NCBI RefSeq assembly: GCF_019399895.1
Contig: NC_091868.1
Span: forward strand, 3,706,499 to 3,770,498
DNA length: 64,000 nt
Source: Cardiocondyla obscurior
Lineage: Eukaryota > Arthropoda > Insecta > Hymenoptera > Formicidae
Direction: 5' to 3'
The notes under the pieces are model-generated. The model saw only the letters and a list, made by a program, of their open reading frames with translations, ran no database searches and was not told the origin of the DNA. Made by a program: the position numbers and the translations under genes. How positions within the stretch are numbered: position 1 is the stretch's first letter; every line of letters starts with the position of its first letter. This document shows, piece after piece, positions 26,782 to 38,789 of this stretch.

Positions 26782-26786
<5 letters not shown>
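26176..26786. mobile_element. Non-coding tail ending in a mariner-type terminus
   Basis: The stretch ends ACCGGACACCCTGTA at about 26786, the terminal motif of the mariner-like family in this window. Whether it belongs to the transposase copy upstream or to another element is unclear. A GC-rich CCGCGGCCGCGGCCGG lies near 26510. The 84-codon frame at 26460-26714 has no recognisable features. Confidence 0.45.

Positions 26787-26833
<47 letters not shown>
26785..26833. repeat. (TA)n microsatellite
   Basis: About 24 uninterrupted TA units directly abutting the mariner-type terminus, probably grown from the TA insertion site. Confidence 0.9.
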
Positions 26834-26836
<3 letters not shown>

Positions 26837-27094
26837 TCAACTTACAATTAGTATATATATTATACATACATATAAATTAAATTAATGTGTAATGATTACT
26901 ATATGTATTTAATATATACAGTTTGTTTTAAAATATTTGAATATAATAATTGTAACCCTGAGATAATGAACAAATATATATATATAACATCTTCCTCCAG
27001 TAAAACAAAATTGTCTTTTAACTCTTAGTAATAATTAATTTAATGTAAGTAAAATAATTTTTAAGCAAACACACATCAATATTATTTTTTACTA

Positions 27095-28681
27095 TTATCG
27101 AGTTAAAGTCAAACGAGCACCTCGAAATATTCGCTCGAATTGCCATGGTGCCTGAGCTGTACCTATGTCTGAGGCTAGGTATTCAGCAAGGTATTCTCTT
27201 ATATCATTCGCTACGGAAGCTGCCCTATTGGCTCCTACTCTACGAAGTCTTTGAAAATAATTTTCTGTTATTTCAATAGTTTTCCAAGTACTTGTCTGAA
27301 TATTGCCATCTTCTAATTCTAATTCTAATTGAACAGAATTTAAATACCCACTATTTTTATTGTCAATTAACATGTTATGCAGACACACTAAAACTTTGAT
27401 AATGTTTTCCGCTTTGTCTACAGAACACATTAGAGGGGAATTTAAAACTTGCCACTGCATTGTTAATATACCAAAAGCATTTTCTACTACACGTCGTGCT
27501 CGAGATAGACGATAATTAAAAATTCGCTGCTTATCTGACAGTCTCTGCTGCATCCTTCCAGGAAAAGGACGCATAAGGTATTTTTTTAAAGGAAAGGCTT
27601 CGTCACCTACAAGAAAGTATGGGATAGGAATATCACTTCCAGGAAGAGGTTTATCTGGAGGTAAATCCACTTCATCATGATTCAAAGCTTGTCCAAAATC
27701 AGAGTTTGACCAAACTCCACCATCACTCATAGATCCTAAAACATAAATAAACATAAATCTTAAAACAAATAATATATGTATATATATATTACAATTGCAA
27801 CAAAACTTCTCAAATTTGATATTTTAAATACTGTTAACATTAGCAAACACACCATACTGTCCAACATCCACCCAAGTGAATTTATAACAAACATCTACTG
27901 CTGCTAAGAGAACAACACTAAAAAATCCTTTGTAATTATAAAATTCACTGCCTGACATAGGCGGTGCTTTAATGCGCATGTGTCTTCCGTCAATAGCACC
28001 AATACAATTAGGAAATTGCCAATGATCAAAAAATTGTGCAGCAATTCGCTTAAAATCGTTCCTTGTCAATTGAGGCAAGTAAATAGGCTGCAGCTTTTCC
28101 CATATTGCCTTGCAAGTTTCTTTAATAACCTGATGTATTGTACTCTTCCCAACACGAAACTTATCATGAAGACTTTGAATAGTTCCTCCTTGAGCAAGAA
28201 ACCTATACAGAAGAAATTACACAATATTTACATACATGTAAAGGCACAATAAAAATTTCGTATATAATATCATAAACAATGAGTATGAATAATCGACTAT
28301 AATTATACATTTATAGATCTATACTTACATTAATGTCATTCCAAGTCTTAGTTTCGATGGCAGAGGTAATCTCATCACAGTTGTCTGTTTTTCAAGCAAT
28401 GGCTTTATGACATTATGTAAAAACTCAAATTGTTCTGGCCACATACGAAAATTAGCAAAAAATTCTTCATGGTCTGTTAACTGAATTTCTAAAATAAGAT
28501 TATGATAAAATCCTTGCTGTTCTCTTCGTCGATTCACAGGTCGTATCCACCATCTTCTTCGTCCTTTACCACGTCCACGATGTCTTTGAATATTTAGTAG
28601 CAAAAGTTGATGATGATAAAGCACAATATATACTCCCATGCACAACAGAAGAATAAAAAATTTTTCTTCTTTAGGTCTCAT
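27095..28681 (-). CDS. PIF/Harbinger transposase (HARBI1-like), apparently intact
   Basis: Three exons on the reverse strand: 28681-28329, 28202-27853 and 27735-27095, in phase, about 447 residues, near the usual HARBI1 size. The catalytic triad is visible: first Asp in GAIDGRHMRIK, second in SDGGVWSNS, Glu in RARRVVENAFGIL (DDE_Tnp_4 family). ATG at 28681 was chosen because it precedes conserved-looking sequence; an in-frame ATG at 28714 also exists. No lesions seen. It converges on the BESS-type gene at 24243-24673, the usual two-gene layout. The downstream DNA has been interrupted by a mariner copy, so the element as a whole may be non-mobile. Confidence 0.88.
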
Positions 28682-28689
28682 AATAATTA

Positions 28690-30000
28690 TTGAAATTATG
28701 AATATCTTTTTCACAACAGTTTGCGCGCCTGCTCATGCATGCGTTGCGCCGTTGCGTATTTCCGTGTAGACAAACACTGCGTAGACTTCTTACGCCTGCG
28801 CTTGAGCCTGCGCTTGCGCACTTGCGCTGCGCTTTTACGCCTCGTCGTGTAGATGAGCCTTTAATCCCGAAAAAAATCCGCTACGAGCCGCTACCGGTTG
28901 CTACCGGCGAATCGATGCATTGTCGAGAAGTCAGACGACTTTTTGAGGTTATCAACAATTTAAAAAAGTTAAAAGAAAAATCTTTTCCTTCTGTCCGCGG
29001 CACTAAGATCCGCGTGCGAATAGGTAAAAGAGCAAAACAATTATTTGTATTTTAAGAAACGTATACTTAATATCAAATTAATTTTAAGTAGAAGAGGAAA
29101 ATGATCGTATTTCTTGGCTGACTGCAAAATTGCAATTTTATCGATTTAACAGGCACACATAGTGATTCATCTTTAATCTGTTTTATATTGTGTTAGCTCG
29201 AGCAGGAAATAACGACAAATATGAGATAGCCCTTGATTCATTATCGGTCGTAAAATTTAATGCTTACCGAAGCCAGAGAATTTTCTTTTGTTACAGAATC
29301 ACGTTGGCAGGAAATTTCGAAAGAAAATTAATTTTCCGCTTTACGGCTGTGCCTGTACCGACCGCAATGACAAGGAAAATGTGACGTAAAAAAGGACTTG
29401 AGTACAAGAAAAGAAGGAAATAAAAATTAATAGCAAAACGTATTACATTTTTATGGAAGAAGAACTGAGTGAATGTGTTCCGATAAATGAAAGTTGCGTA
29501 ATACTTTAAAATATTTCGGGCAATGTCGATTATTAATTAAGTTAATTTCTTTGAGAGATATACGATATGGTAATTTACTGAAAGGAAATACAATTCTTTC
29601 TGTCGTTTTGCGAGAAAGAACATTGGAGAAGAAAAAAAACAAAAAGAAGTAAAGAATTTTATAATCATATCCCGTCTTTACACTACGTAACAAATATTAA
29701 ATTTCGCTTTGTTGCAAATTTGTTCCCGGTATGTCACGTGAAACTCCCATCATCATATCAAAAAAAAGTGTTTGCAAGCGAATAGTTTAACCAAACGAAA
29801 TGTTGAATTACTTGTAACGAATATATAATGGAGATATAACGAAAAAACATTTAAATAAAATTCTATTAAAAGAGAAGGAAAATCTATAATTTTATATTCC
29901 TGCGTATGATTTTTACATACGAGAAAAACCTAAGAACCTAAGAACATTTACTAATCTTAGACAAATTCTCGAAACAATTTTTAAAAATCAAGAAATATAA
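28690..30000. other. Upstream flank of Harbinger 1 and intergenic DNA
   Basis: The part at 28725-28900 is unusually GC-rich with repeated TGCGCTTG/TGCGCTGCG-like words and may be the terminal region of Harbinger 1, but I could not match it to an inverted partner. The remainder is AT-rich with no recognised gene. Confidence 0.35.
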
Positions 30001-30024
30001 ATATAAAAATATATTGCAAAAAAA

Positions 30025-30190
30025 AAGAGAGAAAAAGAGAGTGAGTGAGTAAGAGGAGAGAAAGATAGAAAGTGAGAATGAGAGAGGAGAGGAAGATAGA
30101 GAGTGAGAATGAGAGAGGAGAGAAAGATAGAGAGTGAGTGAGTGTAAATGAGAGAAAGAGAGAAAGAAAAAAAAGAAAAAAAAAAGAAAA
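30025..30190. repeat. Imperfect GA-rich minisatellite
   Basis: Several copies of an approximately 40-bp unit built from GAGAGAGGAGAGAAAGATAG and GTGAGAATGA words. Confidence 0.6.
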
Positions 30191-30438
30191 CAATTCACAT
30201 AAATAGTTCCAAGAAAACGACACCATGTCTCATAAATTCTCATGAAGGGTATTACAGGCATAAAAAAATTAAGAGGGCTTCGACATTTTTAAACTCAAAA
30301 GCATAAAAATTATTATGATTGAAGATACGGGTAGAGACGGGTAAGAAGATCTGAAAAGAAATGAAAAACAAGTCCAGGTATGGGGTCACACACACACACA
30401 TACATTCCGATTTAGTATCTATGACACATTTAAAGGAA

Positions 30439-30774
<336 letters not shown>

Positions 30775-31023
30775 TAGTTTTGTAAGTGAAGCTAGTCACG
30801 ATTAACAAAAGCTAACGTCGGCATATCTTGTATTCTGCTCTATCTAACATTGCCGATTTCAGCCGACAGCCGAACCAGCCGAACCTTCATTTGTTAGTCG
30901 TATATTCGACACAGCACGTGTCAGACCTTTGCGAATGTTTCTCCTCGAGTGAAAACTAATATATGTGCTACGCAGCGGTTAAGGAATCGGAGTTCTACTG
31001 TTATTAACTGATCGCAAGACATA

Positions 31024-34000
31024 ATGCTTGATTTTAATAATTACCATTTAAAAAAGTGGCTCCATGGGGACAAGGCTCGTCGTCACAGATTGCTCATTAA
31101 GGTATGAAGTTTACTTGATTGATTTACTACTTTTTTAATTTTTCGCAACAAGCATAATTCTTGTTCTGAGAATTCAGTGTGCACACGGTATGTTTAACAT
31201 CTCACTTTTTATAATAAAAGTCTAATAACATAATACTTTTTTTTTTTTAATCACTACATTTTTTTTCTCAATTAATTAAATTTTCTCTTTTAATGCCGAG
31301 GAAATTAATTTTTATTAGATAAACGTGAGAGGTAAATCGTAAAATGGCGAAATAATTCATTTGAAAATGAATATTGCAGCTAAAAAATGACGTGCAGAGG
31401 ATATCGTTGGACAAGGAGACAATGCGAATAAGACTGATTCAATTAACGATTAAGCCATATGTGACTCTTAGCAGGCTATCCGTTTGCCGCATTGGGTAAG
31501 TTTCTGCGAATCAAATGTGATATCGCTGCATAGATTATAGTTCGTTGATACCGATTTAACAGGTATAATTTATCTGGGGAATTGTTTCTGCTGCGAGATA
31601 TGTACTGACTCAATTTTTTAATGCAATACGTAAAGGCTATTACAATTTGTTGCTACTGTTAAAAATTGTAAGGGCGTTCATTGTATTAAGTTCACGGTTT
31701 TATGCTTGCCAATTGATACAGAAGTGTTACGTCCGGAGGCCTCCACAATATATATATTTCTTTTTTTTTTGGCTTCTTTTCATTTCAATATTTTTCTTTT
31801 CTTTCGTCTAAATTAATTACTTTGATGTATCGGCGTACCATTATCGTTACCTAGCACCGGTGATTGTCGCGCGGTCGATACATCGTGATGTATCGATTAT
31901 TATACCGATCGGCCGCCCGACGCATCACCCTGTGCTCACGCCCGTGCTCATGCTCTCGATCACGCCCGCGTACACGTGAACATTACGTACTTAAGACACT
32001 GCCTAGTTATAATTTTGCAATTAAAAGAGCAGCGATAAATTGGGCGCCATACAGCAAAGCCAAACGCGAAAGGATTTAAAGAGAAACTTAAAACATCTAC
32101 TAAATAATTCAATTTAACAATAAAACGAACGAGAGAAGAGAAAAATAGGCTGTACGCCTTTTTAATAAACAAATACTAATAAACCAAAAAAGCATTATAC
32201 CCAGACACTCTAAAGAAGCAATTACGAAAACTCAAAACCCAAAAACAACGAAGATTTAACGATTAAATGAGAAAATTTAAAATTAGATATGCGTGCAATG
32301 CGGAAGTAAAACTAGGTATAAAAAAACAAGACTCTCATTTAACGGTTAAACAAAATAGTTAGGCGCGAGCGACCCACGCCAGCGAAATCACGACCATATA
32401 AAAGGGATAAAGACATTATCGAAGTTGCAAAATCAAATGTTTAAATTATCGAAAAATCGAAATCCTTCACAAAGGAATTTCGCGGGGCAAAGGGAGAATC
32501 CTTGCTCCCCTCGCCCTCGGAGCCTAACATCTACTCATATAAAAGCCGCGAATTTTCGGACCTGGAATCGCATTATCGTCTCAACGATCTCCGACGGCAA
32601 AGACCACCAGGAAGCGCAGAATTGTACGAGCGAAGGAATTAAAAGCAGTCAGAAGTACAAACTCTCACGTCGCTTGAATTTAAAACCTTAAGGGCTGAAA
32701 GCGCGCTTCTCCAAAGCGATCGCGCCTCACTATCCCTTCCTCCAGAGCCACGGCGCGCTGCCCCGAGTAGCGATCGCCGCCTCGCCTCCTTCACTCCGAG
32801 CCACGGCGCGCTGCCCCGAGTAGCGATCGCCGCCTCACCTCCCTCACCCTGAGCCACGGCGCGCTGCCCCGAGTAGCGATCGCCGCCTCGCTTCCTTCAC
32901 CCTGAGCCACGGCGCGCTGCCTCGAGTAGCGATCGCCGCCTCGCTTCCTCAACTCCGAAATTTAACACGCTGTTCCGAACAACTACTATCGCTCCTAATC
33001 GAACCCGTCGATCCTTGGTTGCGCGCTGAGCCTCTTAAGAATAGCGTAGCAACTGAATTTAACCAATTTCCAATTTTTTTGTAGATGAATAACGAATTTG
33101 TCGCAAATCACTACGCCCGGTGGACTCCTTACCGGCTTACAACCCCCGCTCCGCCTCTCTTTAAACAAATTGTAAGCCATAATACAAGGGGAAATTCTTG
33201 GGAATGGGTTTACGAACTACCTCTCGAGACACGGATAAAAATTAGAAAGCAGATTAATGACGTATTAAATAATTAACTAAAACCTCAAAGTAAAAGCTTC
33301 ACTTTATTTTAGACGAACAAAAGGAGACACAGAGGCCGGAGATCTTGCCGCGCTGGGCGACGAGAAAAGGCGCGGCAATTGATTCGCAACTTTAAGACGC
33401 CGGGAATATTTAATCCGGCTGTCTTCCCGATAGGACCCACACCGGCTCCCGTGGGATATAAGACACCACCGCGGGACACGATTTTCACACCGCCAGCGGT
33501 CCCTCCTCCGCGACCCCCTACCGCGCAACCGCCAAAAACGCTTCCGCCGCGACCCTCCTCATCATCATTGCCACGAATTATAAAAGTAGAGGATTTTAAA
33601 CCGCGCGTTAAAATCGTCAACCCCGCGCCCGTTCTACCTATACCACACAAGCACCTAAAACGGGGACCCCTGTAGGAACGATTGTGCAGAGGAGTAGCCA
33701 ACAGATTAACAAAAAATGGGATTGGCTGATGAAGGTCTAAAATAAAATAGCGAAATTAATTTCTACACACATACTATCTTTTTTTTCTCCCTTCTCATCA
33801 CACATTCCTAAACCGCGAACGAAATCAATTTCGGACGTAACAGAAGTTTAATTTTTTTTCTTTTTAATAAGAAATAAGTATTTTAAGTTTCTAAATTTCC
33901 TTCGTTAGTATTGGTTTCTTTTAAAGGCTTTTGGAATTATAGAATTATATAATATTTAAATATTAGCAAGATGTAACACCTTTTTGCTATTTGGTTCGTT

Positions 34001-35545
34001 ACACTTAGACTGTCGAAGTGTTAAGAATTTTTGACTCTAAATATTTATTCAAATATGAGAGGGGAAGGTAGTCTCACAAATGAAAGAAGTCTTTCTCACT
34101 TTCTAATCCTTCGTACACGGTTTACGTTACTTTTCCCCTTCCTTGCATTTTATGACTGCCCCATTATAGTCGTGAGTTTCCTATAACATGTGTAGGGAGG
34201 GCTGCAAAAAATCAGTTTGACCGCGACGTTTGCAGTGGCTACACTTCTTTTGTACCGGTTGTCAGATAGTTGACCAAAAAAGAAAAAAAATAAAAAACTT
34301 ATACGAAAGTTAATACGATGATAACAGCAAAATAATTCTGCAGTGATAATCAATGGAAATAAAAAAAGTGCAACATTTTCAATGAAAAAGTTTTGAAGTG
34401 GTCACGAAATTAAAGATGATAACTACTTGGGATGTTCAATAAATGCAAGGTAAATCACGGCGTAAAATTGTTAAGATTTTCAAAGTGCACGTGTACGTAT
34501 TGTCATTTTTTTCTTTTTAATTATTGATGCTACTTTAATCTACCTTTCAGTAAATACGTAGTGATGTGTTACATATCAGATATTTATTGTCGTAGGAAAC
34601 GATTCTTTTATCTAGGATACGTTAAAAATACAAATCTTTGTTCTCATGCAACATTCATATAATTGCAATATGTTTTATCTTATCTTATCTTAAATAATTG
34701 AAATAATTAAAACTAAAGTGGAAAGTGAAAAATAGTATCTGCGCAATGGCAATAAATCGATGAAGACTTTCGTTTAAAAATATAATTAAGCATTATACGT
34801 ATTCGCTATAGTGATTCATAAATTTTGTTGTTTCAGTGATATTTGATCTCTGCAATGAATTATATGCAGTAAGATAACACATGGCAAAAATGCTCTTTAA
34901 CTATATCCAATTTGTTTCCACGATGGTCATTGATTCCGTCCGTTTTTATTTTATTTATTATTTAATATAGGTACTATTAAGTTCATATTATTTATTAAAT
35001 AATGCTAAACAGTACGTATTACATAGCACAACTAATTCGTTTTATGGTGGTATTAAACGCGACGTTAATTTTAATCGATTTTTCGACTAGATAATGACAC
35101 TGAAATATACACGGGAGGTAACGAAACCTCGAGTGAGAAACTGCCAGATTAATTAACAAGTGATTTAATTAATTAAAGGATACTGCATAGTATGGTTCAA
35201 GAACTGACACCGCGTTTAATGTAACAAGAAAAAAAATTTTTATTTTATTTTAATGACTATCTACTAAGTTTATTTTAAGAATTTAGTGTTTATAAATATT
35301 TTTGAATAAATATGACACAACTTTTTAATTGTTATATACAGAATTTTTTTGCATGTTTTAGAAAGAACTTGTTGCGATCGCACAGTATTGATCGAAATTG
35401 CATTTTGTCTGATAACGATGAAATGAAAAAAAGGAATCCAGACGATGACAAAGTAAAGCGGAAATTCAAGAATTCGGAAGATATTTCTCAACAGTTTTAT
35501 GGTGGTATTAAACGCGACGTTAATTTTAATCGATTTTTCGACTAG
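31024..35545 (+). CDS. Small unknown three-exon gene with a 2.1-kb insertion in intron 2
   Basis: Exons 31024-31101, 31380-31495 and 35362-35545 fit in phase (26 codons; 38 codons plus two bases; then completion of a Gly codon) and give 125 residues ending NFNRFFD. Splice sites are good (GTATGA, GTAAGT; TTGCAG, TTTTAG). The N-terminus is basic (MLDFNNYHLKKWLHGDKARR), the centre helical (ISLDKETMRIRLIQLTIKPY), the C-terminus strongly charged. No domain recognised. The first two exons have no partner apart from this third exon, which matches phase across the LTR-like element at 31725-33842. It may be a rapidly evolving host gene. The join to exon 3 is inference. Confidence 0.5.
32745..32957. 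repeat. 53-bp tandem repeat, four copies
   Basis: Units begin GAGCCACGGCGCGCTGCC at 32745, 32798, 32851 and 32904 (exact 53-bp period). Each contains GAGTAGCGATCGCCGCCTC with a GCGATCGC palindrome. Copies differ by a few bases. It lies inside the LTR-like element, upstream of its reading frame. Confidence 0.9.
33085..33675 (+). CDS. Spliced frame inside the LTR-like element: basic, Pro-rich protein
   Basis: 33085-33261 and 33313-33675 join across a 51-base candidate intron (GTATTA...TTTTAG). The product is about 180 residues: an N-terminal part with aromatic residues (NHYARWTPYRL, WEWVYELPLETRIKIR), then a highly basic stretch (TNKRRHRGRRSCRAGRREK), then a Pro-rich tail. An acceptor-like TTTTTTGTAG directly precedes the ATG, so a 5' leader exon is possible. 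I do not recognise it. It may be an element-encoded accessory protein. The very short intron lowers confidence. Confidence 0.35.
33847..35038. other. Intron 2 remainder of the 125-residue gene, no features
   Basis: AT-rich, no exon, repeat unit or element end recognised apart from three TATCT-type units near 34676-34692. Confidence 0.35.
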
Positions 35546-35697
35546 ATAGTGACACTGAAATATACACGGGAGGTAACGAAACCTCGAGTGAGAAACAGCC
35601 AGATTAATTAACAAGTGATTTAATTAATTAAAGGATACTGCATAGTATGGTTCAAGAACTGACACCGCGTTTAATGTAACAAGAAAAAAAATTTTTA
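35039..35697. repeat. Direct duplication of the last exon's 3' end (about 203 bp, twice)
   Basis: 35039-35242 and 35494-35697 match almost exactly at an offset of 455 bp. The second copy holds the last codons and stop of the 125-residue gene plus 3' flank; the first copy lies in the preceding intron. The few differences (ATAATGACAC versus ATAGTGACAC) point to a recent event. Confidence 0.9.
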
Positions 35698-35781
35698 ATT
35701 TAATTTTTAATTTTAATTTTAATTTAATTTTTAAACGCTCAACACAAGCTTACAAACAATAACGTTCCACCGTTAACGAAT

Positions 35782-38700
35782 ATGTCACGGATATCATATC
35801 AAAATAATAGGAACTCAACCAATACAACGATGCAAAATGTTAGACAGGATGTAAATGTGATTCAGCGGCAAGCAAACTCCAATCAGCAAGTATTTTTGGA
35901 AAAACCAGTATGCTGTTGTGTTACTTGTTTAAATAAAACCAAACATACTTTTGTGCCTCAATCGCAGTGTAATATACAAACGCAATATGATCAAAATATC
36001 CCACCAAATCAAAATCTGCAAATACCGCAGCAGAGATTAACGAAGCAGCACTCAGAATTTTACAAAAATGTACCTACATCGAGTAATACTAATAACTTAC
36101 TACAAAGGACAGAGGATATTAAATCGCAAGTTGAAGATCGTACGCAACAGAAGGCATCGTATACTAACATGCAAGATTCATATAACAAAATTTCGAATCC
36201 ATGTAACGAGTCACAAAATACATATAATAATGCAAAATCTCTTCCATTACCAGAATCGAGTATGTTACAAAATACGACATCATTACAAGAAGCAAATAAA
36301 GTATCAAAATCCATTTCAAAAACAAATTCCGCCCCACATTAGATATATCTTTTTGACGGATCTTCAGAAAGTGATGTTGCACGATCAAATAAGGTATCTT
36401 CTTTCTTTCGGTGTGAGAATATATTCGTCAGAGTGGAACGAAAGCATTCAACAACTGTATTCCGACAGAAGTAAATTAATTGGTTTGTTTTATTATTTAA
36501 ATAGTTACCTAAAAAAAATAAGAGAAAATGATACAGAACAAAATACATATAATAATGCAAAATCTCTTCCATTACCAGAATCGAGTATGTTACAAAATAC
36601 GACATCATTACAAGAAGCAAATAAAGTATCAAAATCCATTTCAAAAACAAATTCCGCCCCCACATTAGATATATCTTTTTTGACGGATCTTCAGAAAGTG
36701 ATGTTGCACGATCAAATAAGGTATCTTCTTTCTTTCGGTGTGAGAATATATTCGTCAGAGTGGAACGAAAGCATTCAACAACTGTATTCCGACAGAAGTA
36801 AATTAATTGGTTTGTTTTATTATTTAAATAGTTACCTAAAAAAAATAAGAGAAAATGATACAGAACAAAATACATATAATAATGCAAAATCTCTTCCATT
36901 ACCAGAATCGAGTATGTTACAAAATACGACATCATTACAAGAAGCAAATAAAGTATCAAAATCCATTTCAAAAACAAATTCCGCCCCCACATTAGATATA
37001 TCTTTTTTGACGGATCTTCAGAAAGTGATGTTGCACGATTAAATAAGGTATCTTCTTTCTTTCGGTGTGAGAATGTATTCGTCAGAGTGGAACAAAAGCA
37101 TTCAACAACTGTATTCCGATAGAAGTAAATTAATTGGTTTGTTTTATTATTTAAATAGTTACCTAAAAAAAATAAGAGAAAATGATACAGAACAAAACAA
37201 TAACACAGTAAAATCGAATACTTCTGAGAAATGTACCGAAAACGATTCACAAAACGATATCTCACAAAACAAATCAGTGTCACAAAAGAATGCAATGCAA
37301 ATGTCTGTAGACGAAACTGTAAAGATTCAATCTAATCGAGATAATAAAAACACTTTGTCTGATAAAAACTTAGAAACACAATCTCGTAAGAAAAGTGTTG
37401 ATTCGAATATTTCGGAAAACTCTAAATTTGCGACGATAAAGAGTTGTTTAAAAACGCAGAATAAAAAGTTATCCTTAACACAGAAGTTTCCGGATCTTAC
37501 ATCTTCGAAAATATCGCAGGTACACATTGAAAATGAAAAGTGTACCGAAATATTATTTAATTCTTCAAAATCGCCACAACAAATATCTACAAACGAAGAA
37601 AACACCAATGCTAACGAAGAAATATCTGACGAAATGTCCGATTGTTTCGAGAAATTATATATTGACGAAAATGTGGAGGAGGAGCAGAAAGACGATCAGT
37701 GTGATGAAGCATCGTTTTCTAAAGATGACGATTTTTATACGTTGCACCGCGTTGATTCACCATGGACGCTTGATAAGATAAAATATAATCCTTCAGAAGT
37801 AATGCCAATATTTCTTTTGAAAAATCCAATAGATAATATATCTCAAGATATTGTAGATAAAACGCAAAACGCAGCGACATTTAACGAAGAATTATCAGAA
37901 GAGAAACCGCGAGAATCAACTTGTTTCATATTTTCTTCCGTATTCCATTCATCTTCAAACTTAAAAATTGAATGGAATACGGAAGAAAATATGAAACAAG
38001 TTGAAAGTACAAAAGAAAATAACGAGAAAATAAAAACAGAGGAAGAGGAGGAGCCCGAGGAGGAAGTGTCGTTTAAATTACAATTGTCCGAAGATGAATT
38101 AAATACAGAAGAGAGCTCGATGTATATACAACGTTCTATAGTTATAAAAGAGGAAGCGATAATAGATACTCACGATAGTATTTAATCAGAAGATGAATTA
38201 AATGCGGAAGAAAACGCTACACAGTTGTCGAATCTAGAACTTCCTAAAAATATAGAAGAGCAAAATGCAATAGACACCCACAGTAATATTAGAACGATTC
38301 ATGAACAGCTTAAACATGTATCTGAACAGAAACCTGGAAAATCGCAAACTTATTCCCTTAATTTCGGTGAGAAAGATAATGCCGCAGAAGAAATTATGTT
38401 ATATCAGCACTCAAATGATATTTGTGATAATAATATGGAATGTATTTCTGTGAAAAGTGAAGATTCCGAAATTACACCTATACCAAGTATTATAAACATT
38501 AAGAGTATATTGCCATCATCATTTGAGGAGATAGGGATGAGTAAAGGTTTTGAAAATGACAGAATTGAATGAAAAGAATAAAAAGTTATTGGATATATAT
38601 GAAAGTTTGGGAAATCTGGATGATGGAGATGATAGCCTTTGTTTACGCTGCAAACGCAAAAGCACAATTTTATGCACTTGCTTAAAAGCTCATTATTACT

Positions 38701-38786
38701 CTAAACGTTGCTCATATTTGCATTGGATTACGAAACATTATAAAGAATGCAAGGGCGATTTGATTACGTGTATTCATAGTTCATAA
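35782..38786 (+). pseudogene. Decayed gene: disordered protein with C-terminal MYND-like zinc finger
   Basis: One long coding history can be followed, with breaks: ATG at 35782, a frame break at 36342 in the first copy of a 327-bp repeat, an in-frame TAA at about 37040 in the third copy, an in-frame TAA at 38183-38185, and a frameshift near 38565. The protein is Asn/Gln/Ser-rich with a conserved-looking 64-residue module (LDISFLTDLQKVMLHDQIRY...) in each repeat, then an acidic region, then a MYND-like finger (CLRCKRKS, CTC, KRC, HWITKHYKEC) at 38635-38750. The usual first Cys of the YC motif is Tyr. The family was not identified. Multiple lesions favour a pseudogene; some breaks could be sequence errors. 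Confidence 0.55.
36216..37194 (+). repeat. 327-bp coding tandem repeat, three copies
   Basis: Copies 36216-36540 (325 bp, two single-base deletions), 36541-36867 (327 bp) and 36868-37194 (327 bp). 327 is a multiple of three, so the repeat adds 109 codons per copy. Copies are almost identical; the third has CAA changed to TAA. High identity indicates recent expansion. Confidence 0.93.
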
Positions 38787-38789
38787 ATT

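Larger units (their letters stand above)
31725..33842. mobile_element. LTR-like element, 2118 bp, TG...CA ends, GAAG target duplication
   Basis: The 5' end TGTTACGTCCG and 3' end CGGACGTAACA are perfect 11-bp inverted repeats. The flanks are GAAG at 31721-31724 and GAAG at 33843-33846. TG...CA ends with a 4-bp duplication fit a solo LTR or an LTR-type non-autonomous element; 2.1 kb would be long for an LTR. No gag or pol sequence is inside. It contains a 53-bp tandem array and a spliced basic/Pro-rich frame. Orientation is unknown. Confidence 0.65.

Noticed and set aside
36541..37194. CRISPR-like regular repeats
   Set aside because: Repeats are long, adjacent and coding, with no spacers; the genome is eukaryotic.
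36339..37295. 318-codon reverse-strand frame
   Set aside because: Antisense shadow of the 327-bp coding repeat; frame stays open because the unit length is a multiple of three.
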